NCBI GenBank assembly: GCA_007128555.1
Contig: SKXF01000186.1
Span: 1-14,960, forward strand
Source of the DNA: Clostridia bacterium
Lineage (GTDB): Bacteria > Bacillota_E > SLMV01 > PUMD01
Reading direction: 5' to 3'
DNA length: 14,960 nt
The translations under genes and the position numbers were made by a program. This document shows, piece after piece, positions 7,537-14,387 of this stretch; positions within the stretch are counted from its first letter, which is position 1; every line of letters begins with the position of its first letter. The notes under the pieces were generated by a model, which searched no databases, had not been told where the DNA came from, and was given only the letters and a program-made list of their open reading frames with translations.

Positions 7537-8817
7537 ATGGAGATAACGAGAAGGCCCCGAGGCACGGCGGATGTGACGCCCGACGAGAGTCCAAGGTGGC
7601 GGTACATCGAGTCCGTTGCACGGGACGTCTGCCGGCGCTACGGATACGGGGAGATTGCGACCCCCGTCCTGGAACATACGGAGCTCTTTCGCCGGACGGT
7701 GGGAGAGACGACAGATATCGTGGAGAAGGAGATGTACACCTTTGAAGACAGGGGCGGGCGCAGCCTGACCCTGAGACCCGAGGGCACCGCCGCAGCGGCC
7801 AGGCTGTACCTGGAAGAGGGGCTGTATGCCGAGGCTCAGCCGGTGAAACTGTCCTACGTCGCCTGGCCCATTTTCCGCTACGAACGGCCCCAGGCGGGGC
7901 GACTCCGGCAGCATCACCAGTTCGGGGTCGAGTGTCTCGGCAGCGGTGATCCGGCCGTGGATGCGGAGATCATCGGCCTCGCCTGTGACTTCCTGGAGCA
8001 GCTGGGGCTGGATGAACTCACGGTTGGCCTGAACACCATCGGCTGCCCGGAGTGCCGGGAAACCTACCGGGACGCGGTCAGGGAACACTTCCGGCCGAAC
8101 CTTGAGAGCATGTGCACCGACTGCCGACGCAGGTACGATGCCAACCCGCTGCGGCTCCTGGACTGCAAGGTCACCGGATGTCGCGGGTTCCAGGCCGATG
8201 CACCAGAAGTTGGGAGTTTTCTCTGCGACGGGTGCCGCGAGCATTTCTCTGAGCTCCAGGGGCACCTGGATATCCTGGAGATTGCCTACCAGCTGGATCC
8301 GAGCCTGGTCCGGGGACTCGACTACTACACCCGGACGGTCTTTGAGATCAAGCACCGGGCCCTTGATGCCCAGGACGTGGTCTGCGGGGGAGGCCGATAC
8401 GACGGCCTGGTGGAGATTCTCGGCGGCCAACCGACCCCCGGGGTGGGTTTTGGGCTGGGCATTGAGCGGCTGTTGATGATCGTGGAGCGAGAGGGATTGT
8501 TCTCCCCGGAGCCCGACGTGCTGGATGCCTTCGTCGTGACCCTTGGGGACGAGACCCGGGGCCCGGGACTGGCCCTGGTCCAATCCCTGCGCCGGGCGGG
8601 CCTCAGCGCCGATGCGGATTACATGGGCCGGAGCATGCGTGCCCAGATGCGCTACGCAGGCCGGTACCCGTGCCGGTTCGTCCTGATTTTGGGCCCGGAT
8701 GAACTGGCGTCGGGCATGGTCACAGCCAGGAACATGGAGGATGGCTCTCAGCAGGCGGTCTCTATTGACGAGATCGAAACCTTTTTGACAGGATGCGGAG
8801 GCGATCGTGTTGAGTGA
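7537..8817 (+). CDS. hisS: Histidyl-tRNA synthetase
   Basis: HisRS is a class II aminoacyl-tRNA synthetase that attaches histidine to tRNA-His. Starting at ATG 7537 the protein has 426 residues and opens with MEITRRPRGTADVTP, matching the usual PRGT-D--P beginning. AGGAGG lies four bases upstream. An in-frame ATG at 7522 would add five residues. Motif 2 includes LRPEGT at 79-84 and FRYERPQ-GR-RQHHQFGVE after it. The histidine-specific RGLDYYTRTVFEI begins at residue 259, and motif 3 contains GFGLGIERL at 304-312. Residues about 169-240 hold a cysteine-rich insertion with C--C pairs (C170/C173 and later pairs), as in many Bacillota HisRS and possibly zinc-binding. The C-terminal part is the anticodon-binding domain. 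The stop overlaps the aspS start. Confidence 0.97.
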   Translation: MEITRRPRGTADVTPDESPRWRYIESVARDVCRRYGYGEIATPVLEHTELFRRTVGETTDIVEKEMYTFEDRGGRSLTLRPEGTAAAARLYLEEGLYAEAQPVKLSYVAWPIFRYERPQAGRLRQHHQFGVECLGSGDPAVDAEIIGLACDFLEQLGLDELTVGLNTIGCPECRETYRDAVREHFRPNLESMCTDCRRRYDANPLRLLDCKVTGCRGFQADAPEVGSFLCDGCREHFSELQGHLDILEIAYQLDPSLVRGLDYYTRTVFEIKHRALDAQDVVCGGGRYDGLVEILGGQPTPGVGFGLGIERLLMIVEREGLFSPEPDVLDAFVVTLGDETRGPGLALVQSLRRAGLSADADYMGRSMRAQMRYAGRYPCRFVLILGPDELASGMVTARNMEDGSQQAVSIDEIETFLTGCGGDRVE

Positions 8818-10627
8818 GGATCAGAGACTGGATGAGATGGGAGACTGGCGGCGCAGCGATTATTGTGGACAGCTCAACGCCCGTGACGCGGGTCGCTCGG
8901 TCACCCTGATGGGGTGGGTGGGCAGGCGGCGGGATCTCGGCAGCGTCCTGTTCATCATGCTCCGGGATCGCACCGGCGAGGTCCAGGTGGTCTTTCACGA
9001 GCACCTGCAGGGGGCTCTCTGGGAGAAGGCCGGGAACTGGCGCGGTGAGTTCGTGGTCGCTGTGCGTGGGCAGGTCAGGGAGCGCTCTGCCGACACCGTC
9101 AATCTCGACAGCCCGACGGGTTCGGTCGAGGTGGTCCCGGAGGAGGTCCGGCTGCTCAACACCTCGCGCAATACCCCTTTTTACATAAGAGACGGGATCG
9201 ATGTCGACGAGGCCCTGAGATTGAAGCATCGGTACCTGGATCTCAAGAGGCCCGAGATGCAAAAGGCGATGCTCCTCCGGGCCAGGGCCAACGCGCTGGT
9301 CAGGGGTTTCCTCGAGGAGCGGGACTTCTGCGAGGTGGAGACGCCCTACCTGACCCGGAGCACGCCCGAGGGCGCTCGCGACTACCTGGTTCCCAATCGA
9401 AGGGAGCCCGGCGAGTTCTACGCCCTGCCCCAGTCGCCCCAGCTTTTCAAGCAGCTCCTGATGCTCGCAGGGATGGATCGTTACTACCAGCTGGTTCGCT
9501 GCTTCCGCGACGAGGATCTTCGCGCCAATCGCCAGCCCGAGTTCACCCAGCTGGACGTGGAGATGTCCTTTGCCGGCGAGGAGGAAATCTTTGCACTCAT
9601 CGAACAGATGCTGGCGCGGCTCTTTGGGGAGCTCTGGGAGATGGAGGTGAAGACGCCCTTTCCCCGCCTGACGTACCACGACGCCATGGACCGATACGGC
9701 ACGGACAGCCCCGACCTGCGCTACGGCCTGCAACTGCAGGATCTATCGGAAGCGGTGGCAGAGTCCGGGTTCCGGCTCTTCTCGGGCACGGTGAAGGACG
9801 GTGGTGTCGTCCGGGGCCTGGTGCTGCCCGGCATGGCGACAGTGAGCCGGTCCCAGCTGGACCGGTGGGAGGAGCAGGTCAAGGAGTGGGGGGCCAGGGG
9901 GCTCCTGTGGTTTGCCTGGGATGACGACCCCGGCGTTGGAACCGAGGCTGTGCGCTCCCCGGTGATCCGGCACCTTGCCGATGTCGATGTTCGAAAAATG
10001 GCAGGCGAGGCCGGTGCCGGCGAGGGGGACCTGATGCTGGTCCTGGCCGGAGACCGGGACGATGTGAACCGGATGCTCGGTATGCTGCGAATCCGTCTTG
10101 CCAGGCAACTGGAGATGATCCCCGACGAAGAGCAGGCGGAGTTTCTCTGGATCACCGAACCCCCCCTGTTCGAGTTAAACGGCGAGGGCGCTCTCACCAG
10201 TGTTCACCATCCCTTCACGGCCCCGATGGCAGAAGATGTCGGGCTCCTTGAAGAGGACCCTGCCTCGGTGCGCGGCATTGCTTACGACGTGGTTCTCAAC
10301 GGCCAGGAGCTGGCTTCCGGTAGTCTTCGGATCCACGAGCGGCAGCTCCAGGAGCAGATCTTCGCGGTCCTCGGGATCGGCCCGGAGGAGCAGCGAGAAA
10401 GATTTGGCTTTTTCCTCGATGCCTTCGCCTATGGATTCCCTCCCCACGGAGGGATCGCCTTTGGAATGGATCGCATGGTGATGATTTTGGCCAAGAAACA
10501 GACCATACGCGATGTCATAGCCTTTCCCAAGACGACAGCTGCCAGGGACCTTATGACCGGTGCTCCGGCGACGGTGAGCGACGATCAACTGGAGGATCTG
10601 CACCTGCGCCTGAGGGGCAAAACCTGA
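8807..10627 (+). CDS. aspS: Aspartyl-tRNA synthetase, bacterial type
   Basis: AspRS charges tRNA-Asp with aspartate. The 606 residues show the bacterial layout: an OB-fold anticodon-binding domain (about 18-110), the class II core with FRDEDLRANRQPEFTQLD at 233-250 (motif 2), an inserted GAD domain at roughly 290-410, and motif 3 with GIAFGMDR at 549-556. The OB-fold stretch reads GWVGRRRDLGS, with Leu where non-discriminating AspRS commonly has His. This suggests, without proving, an enzyme specific for tRNA-Asp. LFIMLRDR has Met where FIDLRDR is usual. The GTG start is taken because GGAGG (8797-8801) lies five bases upstream; a TTG follows immediately in frame. It overlaps hisS by 11 bases, so the two genes are translationally coupled. 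Confidence 0.97.
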   Translation: MLSEDQRLDEMGDWRRSDYCGQLNARDAGRSVTLMGWVGRRRDLGSVLFIMLRDRTGEVQVVFHEHLQGALWEKAGNWRGEFVVAVRGQVRERSADTVNLDSPTGSVEVVPEEVRLLNTSRNTPFYIRDGIDVDEALRLKHRYLDLKRPEMQKAMLLRARANALVRGFLEERDFCEVETPYLTRSTPEGARDYLVPNRREPGEFYALPQSPQLFKQLLMLAGMDRYYQLVRCFRDEDLRANRQPEFTQLDVEMSFAGEEEIFALIEQMLARLFGELWEMEVKTPFPRLTYHDAMDRYGTDSPDLRYGLQLQDLSEAVAESGFRLFSGTVKDGGVVRGLVLPGMATVSRSQLDRWEEQVKEWGARGLLWFAWDDDPGVGTEAVRSPVIRHLADVDVRKMAGEAGAGEGDLMLVLAGDRDDVNRMLGMLRIRLARQLEMIPDEEQAEFLWITEPPLFELNGEGALTSVHHPFTAPMAEDVGLLEEDPASVRGIAYDVVLNGQELASGSLRIHERQLQEQIFAVLGIGPEEQRERFGFFLDAFAYGFPPHGGIAFGMDRMVMILAKKQTIRDVIAFPKTTAARDLMTGAPATVSDDQLEDLHLRLRGKT

Positions 10628-10636
10628 GCTCGCATC

Positions 10637-10665
10637 TTGCAGCGTGACGGGGCATATGGTATTAT
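10637..10665 (+). promoter_or_regulatory. Sigma-A-type promoter for the RNA downstream of aspS
   Basis: TTGCAG (10637-10642) and TATTAT (10660-10665) are separated by exactly 17 bases, close to the TTGACA-N17-TATAAT consensus. The site lies ten bases after the aspS stop and points into a non-coding stretch. A start near 10672 is expected. It is the best promoter match I see in the window. Confidence 0.6.
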
Positions 10666-10671
10666 AGATCT

Positions 10672-10877
10672 GCAATTGGGATTGGAATGAACGGATGCTT
10701 TGGTGGTATTATCTGACCTGATGCGACGTCATTCGGATTCCATCTGGGATGTGGGTAGGTATTTCGCATTCCTGCGGTGTGCGTGGCTTACCGGATGTTT
10801 GACCCAACACCATTACTCCGGGAGCCCGAGCTGTTCGGCGACGGGCATGCCTCCTTTGAGTGGACGTCCAACTCCGA
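10672..10877 (+). ncRNA. ssrS: Structured non-coding RNA, candidate 6S RNA
   Basis: 6S RNA binds the housekeeping RNA polymerase holoenzyme by imitating an open promoter. This stretch has its own promoter, no credible ORF and a terminator-like hairpin downstream. By hand it folds as one interrupted rod of about 205 bases. A closing helix joins 10678-10686 with 10867-10875, with one mismatch and one G-U pair. A large open region follows (about 10687-10720 opposite 10849-10866). The upper stem is ATGC/GCAT (10721-10724 with 10845-10848), CGTC/GACG (10727-10730 with 10840-10843), CGGA/TCCG (10734-10737 with 10817-10820) and TGGGT/ACCCA (10752-10756 with 10802-10806). This rod with a central bubble is the 6S plan, and 6S-1 of Bacillus subtilis also lies next to aspS. 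Competing local hairpins exist, for example 10678-10689 with 10730-10741. The class is inferred; conserved 6S sequence was not recognised. Confidence 0.5.
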
Positions 10878-10924
10878 ACATAGGGCACCCACCTGTCGAG
10901 GGCGGGTTCGAAGCAGGCGGGAGG

Positions 10925-10952
10925 CACGGCACTGCGGGAGTGCGAGTTTTTT
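10925..10952 (+). terminator. Intrinsic terminator for the RNA downstream of aspS
   Basis: GCACT (10929-10933) pairs with AGTGC (10939-10943) across a five-base loop. The stem can be extended by imperfect pairs to 10925 and 10946, and six T follow at 10947-10952. On the minus strand no T-run follows the hairpin, so it serves the plus strand only. Transcripts reaching it would be about 280 bases long and would need 3' trimming to give a 205-base RNA. Confidence 0.5.
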
Positions 10953-10963
10953 GTGGTTGATGT

Positions 10964-12274
10964 TCACGGTTCCAGGAGAAGCGGCATCTCTTTTCCGTCC
11001 ACCGTCAGCTGTGCGGGCCCCCCTACGGTCGGTAGAGGGGGGCAGAAGGCAAACCAACCTCTTTCATGCACCTTGATCTTGCCCCCGAATAGGGGTTCCC
11101 CGTTGTCCAGGTGAAGCTCGTAGACGATCTGATCTGCATGTTGTCGAGCCGTTACCCCGACCACTGGTTCGGCCCGGGAGAGCGTTCCCCCCGGCGTGGG
11201 GCGGACCACGGTCGTTCCCCCGTCATCGGGGCAGAGGCTTGCGGCCCGAAGGATGAGTGCCACCGCCTCGGCCCGGGTGATGGGGTCGTCCAGCCGCAGG
11301 CTTCCGTCGGGATATCCGCGTAGTATGTTCAGCTCCCGGGCTGCCCCGATGTATCCGAGCATGCGTGCATCTTCCCGGTCGCCTGCCAGTGCGATCAGGG
11401 CTGCAGCGCGGTCCTCACCGCCTGCCGAACGTGTCGCCATGATCATCGCCTCGGCGCGCGTAAGGGGTTGTTCCGGCGAAAGATGGGTTGATACGCCATT
11501 GCCAGACGCAACCAGGTAGCCCGCTGCAGAGGCCATGCGCACGGCTCGGCCCAGCTGGGTGCCTGGGTTGACGTCCTCGAAGGGGTCGCCGAAGATCCAG
11601 CCTTCATCGGGCTGGCCGGTCAGGATGAAGGGGGGATTGGCTGCGATGAGGGCGACGATGAAGGTGCCCCTGTCCATGATGGCCCCGGGAGCGAAGGTCA
11701 TCGGCCCCTGGCCGCGGACAATGTCACCGAGGGATGCGGCCAGGATCTGCCTTTCTGCCCAGTGCCCCTGTATGTCTGTGTATCCCTGCCACAGGACAGT
11801 GGGGTCCGGCGTAAGGGGGTCGCTGATGTCCACGTGCCCGGCAAGGGTCGTCTGCCTCGCGCCTTCGATCAGCAGCTGAACGGGCCCGGCGTGGCCGGTG
11901 CCGAGGGCGGTGTGTACGATGGCCTGGACCGTCACATGTTCTCCGAAGGTTCCGAGGTTCCGTTGCGTCAGCTCCCGGCTGAAATCCAGGGTCACCCCCT
12001 GGGAATCGACGGAAACCCGCAGCAGTTGGGCCTCTCCGAGTGGGTTGGTATCCAGGTTGATGAGCAGCTCCACGGCGCCCCTGACTTGCCCTTCGGGACT
12101 CGATGTTTTCGGGATCCACTGGGTGACAGGCAGAAGATGGAGCCCGTCCTCCCAGGTCACCGGGTGATAGACCGTTACTTGTTCCGGTTCAGAGGCGATG
12201 CAGGGCGCGGTGGAGCTGATCAATGAAGCCATCAAGAGCACCCATACAGCAATCGTTCGGATCATGGTTCGCAT
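10964..12274 (-). CDS. Secreted GerMN-domain protein with S-layer-homology repeats
   Basis: The start chosen is the ATG read at 12274, because GAGGGGGGAA lies just upstream and a signal peptide follows directly; an earlier in-frame start would bury it. The 436-residue protein begins with a basic end and a hydrophobic stretch (about residues 8-27), with cleavage likely near CIAS-EPEQ. Residues about 35-155 resemble the GerMN domain of spore-germination and sporulation proteins, including GVTLDFSREL, an IV-TAL stretch and a terminal LAGH. Three S-layer-homology-like repeats follow at about 165-215, 235-290 and 295-345. They contain F-D or Y-D followed by an aromatic or AV, and LTRAEA or ITRAEA. 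SLH repeats normally anchor proteins to cell-wall polysaccharide. The last 80 residues are unassigned. It is convergent with the RNA after aspS and divergent from the solute-binding gene. Its role may lie in the wall or spore envelope. Confidence 0.8.
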   Translation of the reverse strand: MRTMIRTIAVWVLLMASLISSTAPCIASEPEQVTVYHPVTWEDGLHLLPVTQWIPKTSSPEGQVRGAVELLINLDTNPLGEAQLLRVSVDSQGVTLDFSRELTQRNLGTFGEHVTVQAIVHTALGTGHAGPVQLLIEGARQTTLAGHVDISDPLTPDPTVLWQGYTDIQGHWAERQILAASLGDIVRGQGPMTFAPGAIMDRGTFIVALIAANPPFILTGQPDEGWIFGDPFEDVNPGTQLGRAVRMASAAGYLVASGNGVSTHLSPEQPLTRAEAMIMATRSAGGEDRAAALIALAGDREDARMLGYIGAARELNILRGYPDGSLRLDDPITRAEAVALILRAASLCPDDGGTTVVRPTPGGTLSRAEPVVGVTARQHADQIVYELHLDNGEPLFGGKIKVHERGWFAFCPPLPTVGGPAQLTVDGKEMPLLLEP

Positions 12275-12430
12275 GAATACTTCCCCCCTCAGACAGGTAG
12301 TATGCACCGCATCCACTGGAAATATGAGCCTGGAGGATGATCTCTCCTATGAGAGGGTATATGGCCGGGGTTCGTGGAGTTGACCTGCCCCCGGCTTCCC
12401 ACAACTCTCATGTCGGATCCCTCCGACGGT

Positions 12431-12467
12431 TGCCATGGAGGCGTTCAAGGGTGATCAGACCATGGCA
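12431..12467. repeat. Perfect 8-base inverted repeat
   Basis: TGCCATGG (12431-12438) and CCATGGCA (12460-12467) are exact reverse complements 21 bases apart. The half-site itself contains the palindrome CCATGG. It could be a regulator site or a hairpin. Confidence 0.35.
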
Positions 12468-12496
12468 TGATCCCCACATCCGATGACGAGCGAGAA

Positions 12497-12511
12497 CCTG
12501 GCATGGCCAGG
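12497..12511. repeat. Perfect 6-bp hairpin CCTGGC-ATG-GCCAGG
   Basis: CCTGGC (12497-12502) pairs with GCCAGG (12506-12511) across a three-base ATG loop. Exactly the same stem arms occur in the hisS leader at 7513-7529. No T-run follows. Confidence 0.35.
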
Positions 12512-12630
12512 AACGCGTCGACGAGGAAAGAGTGGGCCTGCTACACGCAACGGGGACATGGAACCGCTGAGTCAGGAGGCTGTGCTCAGAGGTATTAGGG
12601 TTCCTGGTAGAAAAAGGAGCCCTCTTAGCG

Positions 12631-12735
12631 ATGAAACGGGGCATCAATTTCCGTAAGAAGTGCAGGAGACTGCCTACATCATCTCGAATTCCCTACATCA
12701 TCTCGAATGCTTTGAGATGGTCAGAGCGGACATAA
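12631..12735 (+). CDS. Possible 34-residue leader peptide upstream of the solute-binding gene
   Basis: An ATG at 12631 opens a 34-codon frame that ends at TAA 12733-12735, 18 bases before the solute-binding gene. AGGAG (12615-12619) lies 11 bases upstream, slightly far for a ribosome binding site. The product is basic (seven Arg and three Lys) and starts MKRGINFRKK. The tandem 17-base repeat lies inside it but is read in two different frames, which suggests the DNA repeat rather than the peptide matters. It could be a regulatory leader peptide or chance; I recognise no family. Confidence 0.18.
   Translation: MKRGINFRKKCRRLPTSSRIPYIISNALRWSERT
12673..12708. repeat. Perfect 17-base tandem direct repeat
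   Basis: CCTACATCATCTCGAAT occurs at 12673-12689 and again at 12692-12708, a period of 19 bases. Two identical sites almost two helical turns apart, 46 bases before a transporter gene, look like a dimeric regulator's operator. The second copy also forms one arm of an inverted repeat. Confidence 0.6.
12699..12719 (+). promoter_or_regulatory. Inverted repeat overlapping the second tandem copy
   Basis: CATCTCGAA (12699-12707) and TTTGAGATG (12711-12719) form nine pairs, one of them G-T, around the three-base centre TGC. On DNA it would be an operator; in RNA, a hairpin just before the ribosome binding site AAGGAGG (12739-12745). A weak promoter, TGCTTT-N17-CATAAA (12708-12736), would overlap it, so a bound regulator could block transcription. 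Confidence 0.45.
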
Positions 12736-12753
12736 ATCAAGGAGGTTCAAAAA

Positions 12754-14319
12754 ATGAGAACGCTTGCTCATAGGAAGATCTGCCTCATTCTGGGATTGAT
12801 CTTGGTCCTGGGGATCGCGGTGACGGCTTGCGGGCCGGCTGCGGGTGAGGAGGAGGAGACGACGCTCAACATCGGTGAGGGCGAAATCACGGCCATTGAC
12901 CCTCACAAGCAAAGAGACATGCGCACGGGAAGGACGCTTGCCCACGCTTTTGAAAGCCTGGCGCAGTGGAGCGAGGAAGGGGAGCTTATTCCGTGGCTGG
13001 CTGAGAGTTGGGACGTCGAAGACAATGGATCTACGTTCATTTTCCATCTTCGGACTGATGTCAAGTTCCATGACGGCACTCAATTTGACGCTGAGGCCGC
13101 CAAGTTCAGTCTTGAGAGGGTCCTTGACCCAGATACTGCCAGTCCATCTGCGGGCCAATTGGGCGCTATTGACACCATCAACGTGCTCGATGAGTACACC
13201 CTTGAGGTGCTATTGAACGCGCCAAACTTCCTGTTCGTCCATGAGGTTACCGTTGCTGCAACGGGCATGGTCAGTCCCACAGCCGTTCAGGAGCTCGGAG
13301 AGGCCTTTGGCGATAAGCCCGTAGGTACAGGTCCCTTCATGCTCGTAAGTCACGAACCGGGTTCCAGGTTGGTGTTGGAAGCTTTCGACGATTACTGGGG
13401 GGGACGTCCCAAAATTGATGAAGTCGTTATCCGCATTATCCCTGAGGAAGATTCCCAGGAGATCGAGTTAGAGGCAGGTAACCTGCATATAGCCAACTAT
13501 CTTACGGCAGATGGAGCGTCTCGTCTTGACGCCCAGGATGGTTACACGCTGATTGGCCGACCCGGCACGAACCAACGCATGTATGCCTTCAACAATGAAG
13601 AAGCTCCGATGGACGATGTGCGGGTTCGACAGGCGATCAGTTATGCCATCGATCGAGAAGCCCTGTTGGACGAGGCATTCCTCGGAATGGGGATCCCAGC
13701 CACGACAGGAGTTCTGCCCCACAGCTGGAGCCACAACGACGACGTTCGCCCCACGGTATATGACCTGAGTTCAGCCGAGGCACTCCTGGATGAAGCAGGC
13801 TGGACCATGACGGCCGACGGTGTTCGTGAGAAGGACGGCGAAAAGCTTCATCTGACCATCTTTACCGGAAGTGAGCGGGAGCGGGTTCGTGCGTCCGAGG
13901 TCCTCCAGGCATTCCTGTTAGAGGTGGGAATATCCTCTGAAATCCAGTCGTTCGAATGGGGAACCTACCTGGATCACATGAGAGAGGGAGGCTACCACCT
14001 TTCGTTCTGGACGATGAACTTCGCTTCACCTGATCCCAATGCACATTACAACCAGTTCAACTCGGCCCACCATTGGAACGTCATGAACTATCGTGACCCT
14101 CGAATGGATGCGTTGCTTGATGCGGGCAGGGCCACAACGGATGAGCAGGAGCGAAAAGACATCTACGACGAGATCCAGGAGATTCTCATCGATGAGGCCG
14201 TCGTTGCATGGCTGTTTCACTACCATCATCCCCTTGTAGCCAGGGACACGGTGCAGGACCTTTTCGCAGTGCCATCTGGGTATGCATACTTGCTGCACAA
14301 CGCTCGCCTTGCTCGGTGA
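12754..14319 (+). CDS. ABC transporter family-5 solute-binding lipoprotein
   Basis: This 521-residue protein captures a substrate outside the membrane and hands it to an ABC importer of the peptide/nickel (Dpp/Opp-like) class. The N-terminus is a lipoprotein signal: basic residues, a hydrophobic stretch (9-23) and the lipobox VTAC with lipidated Cys26. Family-5 landmarks follow. They include LAESWDVEDNGSTFIFHLR, VKFHDGTQFDAEAAKFSLERVLDP, KPVGTGPFML, VRQAISYAIDREALL and, in the second lobe, AEALLDEAGW and PDPNAHYNQFNS. The length is standard. AAGGAGG eight bases upstream fixes the ATG start. No permease or ATPase gene is visible; these may lie beyond the window. The ligand cannot be read from sequence, but the following amidohydrolase suggests an amide-like compound. 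GC content appears lower than in the housekeeping block. Confidence 0.92.
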   Translation: MRTLAHRKICLILGLILVLGIAVTACGPAAGEEEETTLNIGEGEITAIDPHKQRDMRTGRTLAHAFESLAQWSEEGELIPWLAESWDVEDNGSTFIFHLRTDVKFHDGTQFDAEAAKFSLERVLDPDTASPSAGQLGAIDTINVLDEYTLEVLLNAPNFLFVHEVTVAATGMVSPTAVQELGEAFGDKPVGTGPFMLVSHEPGSRLVLEAFDDYWGGRPKIDEVVIRIIPEEDSQEIELEAGNLHIANYLTADGASRLDAQDGYTLIGRPGTNQRMYAFNNEEAPMDDVRVRQAISYAIDREALLDEAFLGMGIPATTGVLPHSWSHNDDVRPTVYDLSSAEALLDEAGWTMTADGVREKDGEKLHLTIFTGSERERVRASEVLQAFLLEVGISSEIQSFEWGTYLDHMREGGYHLSFWTMNFASPDPNAHYNQFNSAHHWNVMNYRDPRMDALLDAGRATTDEQERKDIYDEIQEILIDEAVVAWLFHYHHPLVARDTVQDLFAVPSGYAYLLHNARLAR

Positions 14320-14342
14320 CGAGCGATAGCCCGTGATGGGAT

Positions 14343-14371
14343 GCAGGACGGGGATCCGTTCCCCGTCCTGC
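14343..14371 (+). promoter_or_regulatory. 11-bp GC-rich intercistronic hairpin without T-run
   Basis: GCAGGACGGGG (14343-14353) pairs perfectly with CCCCGTCCTGC (14361-14371) around a seven-base loop. It is followed not by T but by the Shine-Dalgarno of the next gene. Stem-loops after solute-binding genes are known to protect the upstream message and raise its level over distal genes. That is the most likely role here; a rho-independent terminator is unlikely. Confidence 0.65.
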
Positions 14372-14387
14372 GAGAGGAGGCTAACTT

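Larger units (their letters stand above)
12275..12753. other. 479-base divergent intergenic region rich in small repeats
   Basis: No conserved gene is recognised here. It separates the minus-strand SLH gene from the plus-strand solute-binding gene, so it should contain promoters for both. On the minus strand TATACC with GTCAAC 17 bases before it (around 12352-12380) is a weak candidate. The region holds TGCCATGG inverted at 12431-12438 and 12460-12467, a perfect CCTGGC-ATG-GCCAGG hairpin at 12497-12511, and the tandem and inverted repeats described separately. By eye it is less GC-rich than the housekeeping block. Confidence 0.5.

Noticed and set aside
10866..10882. 5S rRNA-like phrase CCAACTCCGAACAT
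   Set aside because: The surrounding bases lack the rest of the 5S consensus, such as GTTAAGC after the CCGAAC element, and the fold differs.
10900..10921. tRNA or tmRNA T-arm suggested by GGGTTCGAAGC
   Set aside because: The bases on either side do not form the five-pair T-stem, and no acceptor stem, anticodon arm or CCA end is in place. No tmRNA tag frame was found.
10672..10952. Signal recognition particle RNA or RNase P RNA for the stretch after aspS
   Set aside because: The GGAAGGAAGCAGCC-type domain IV of SRP RNA and the conserved GAAAGTCC and ACAGA elements of RNase P RNA are not present.
10700..11076. Short plus-strand ORFs (86-99 codons) after aspS
   Set aside because: They lack good ribosome binding sites, overlap the structured RNA, and continue antisense into the SLH gene without any recognisable motif.
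12673..12708. CRISPR-like repeat
   Set aside because: There are only two copies, separated by two bases, with no spacers and no cas genes. An operator fits better.
14343..14371. Intrinsic terminator ending the solute-binding transcript
   Set aside because: The stem is strong but no T-run follows; the next ribosome binding site begins at once, so read-through into the hydrolase gene is expected.
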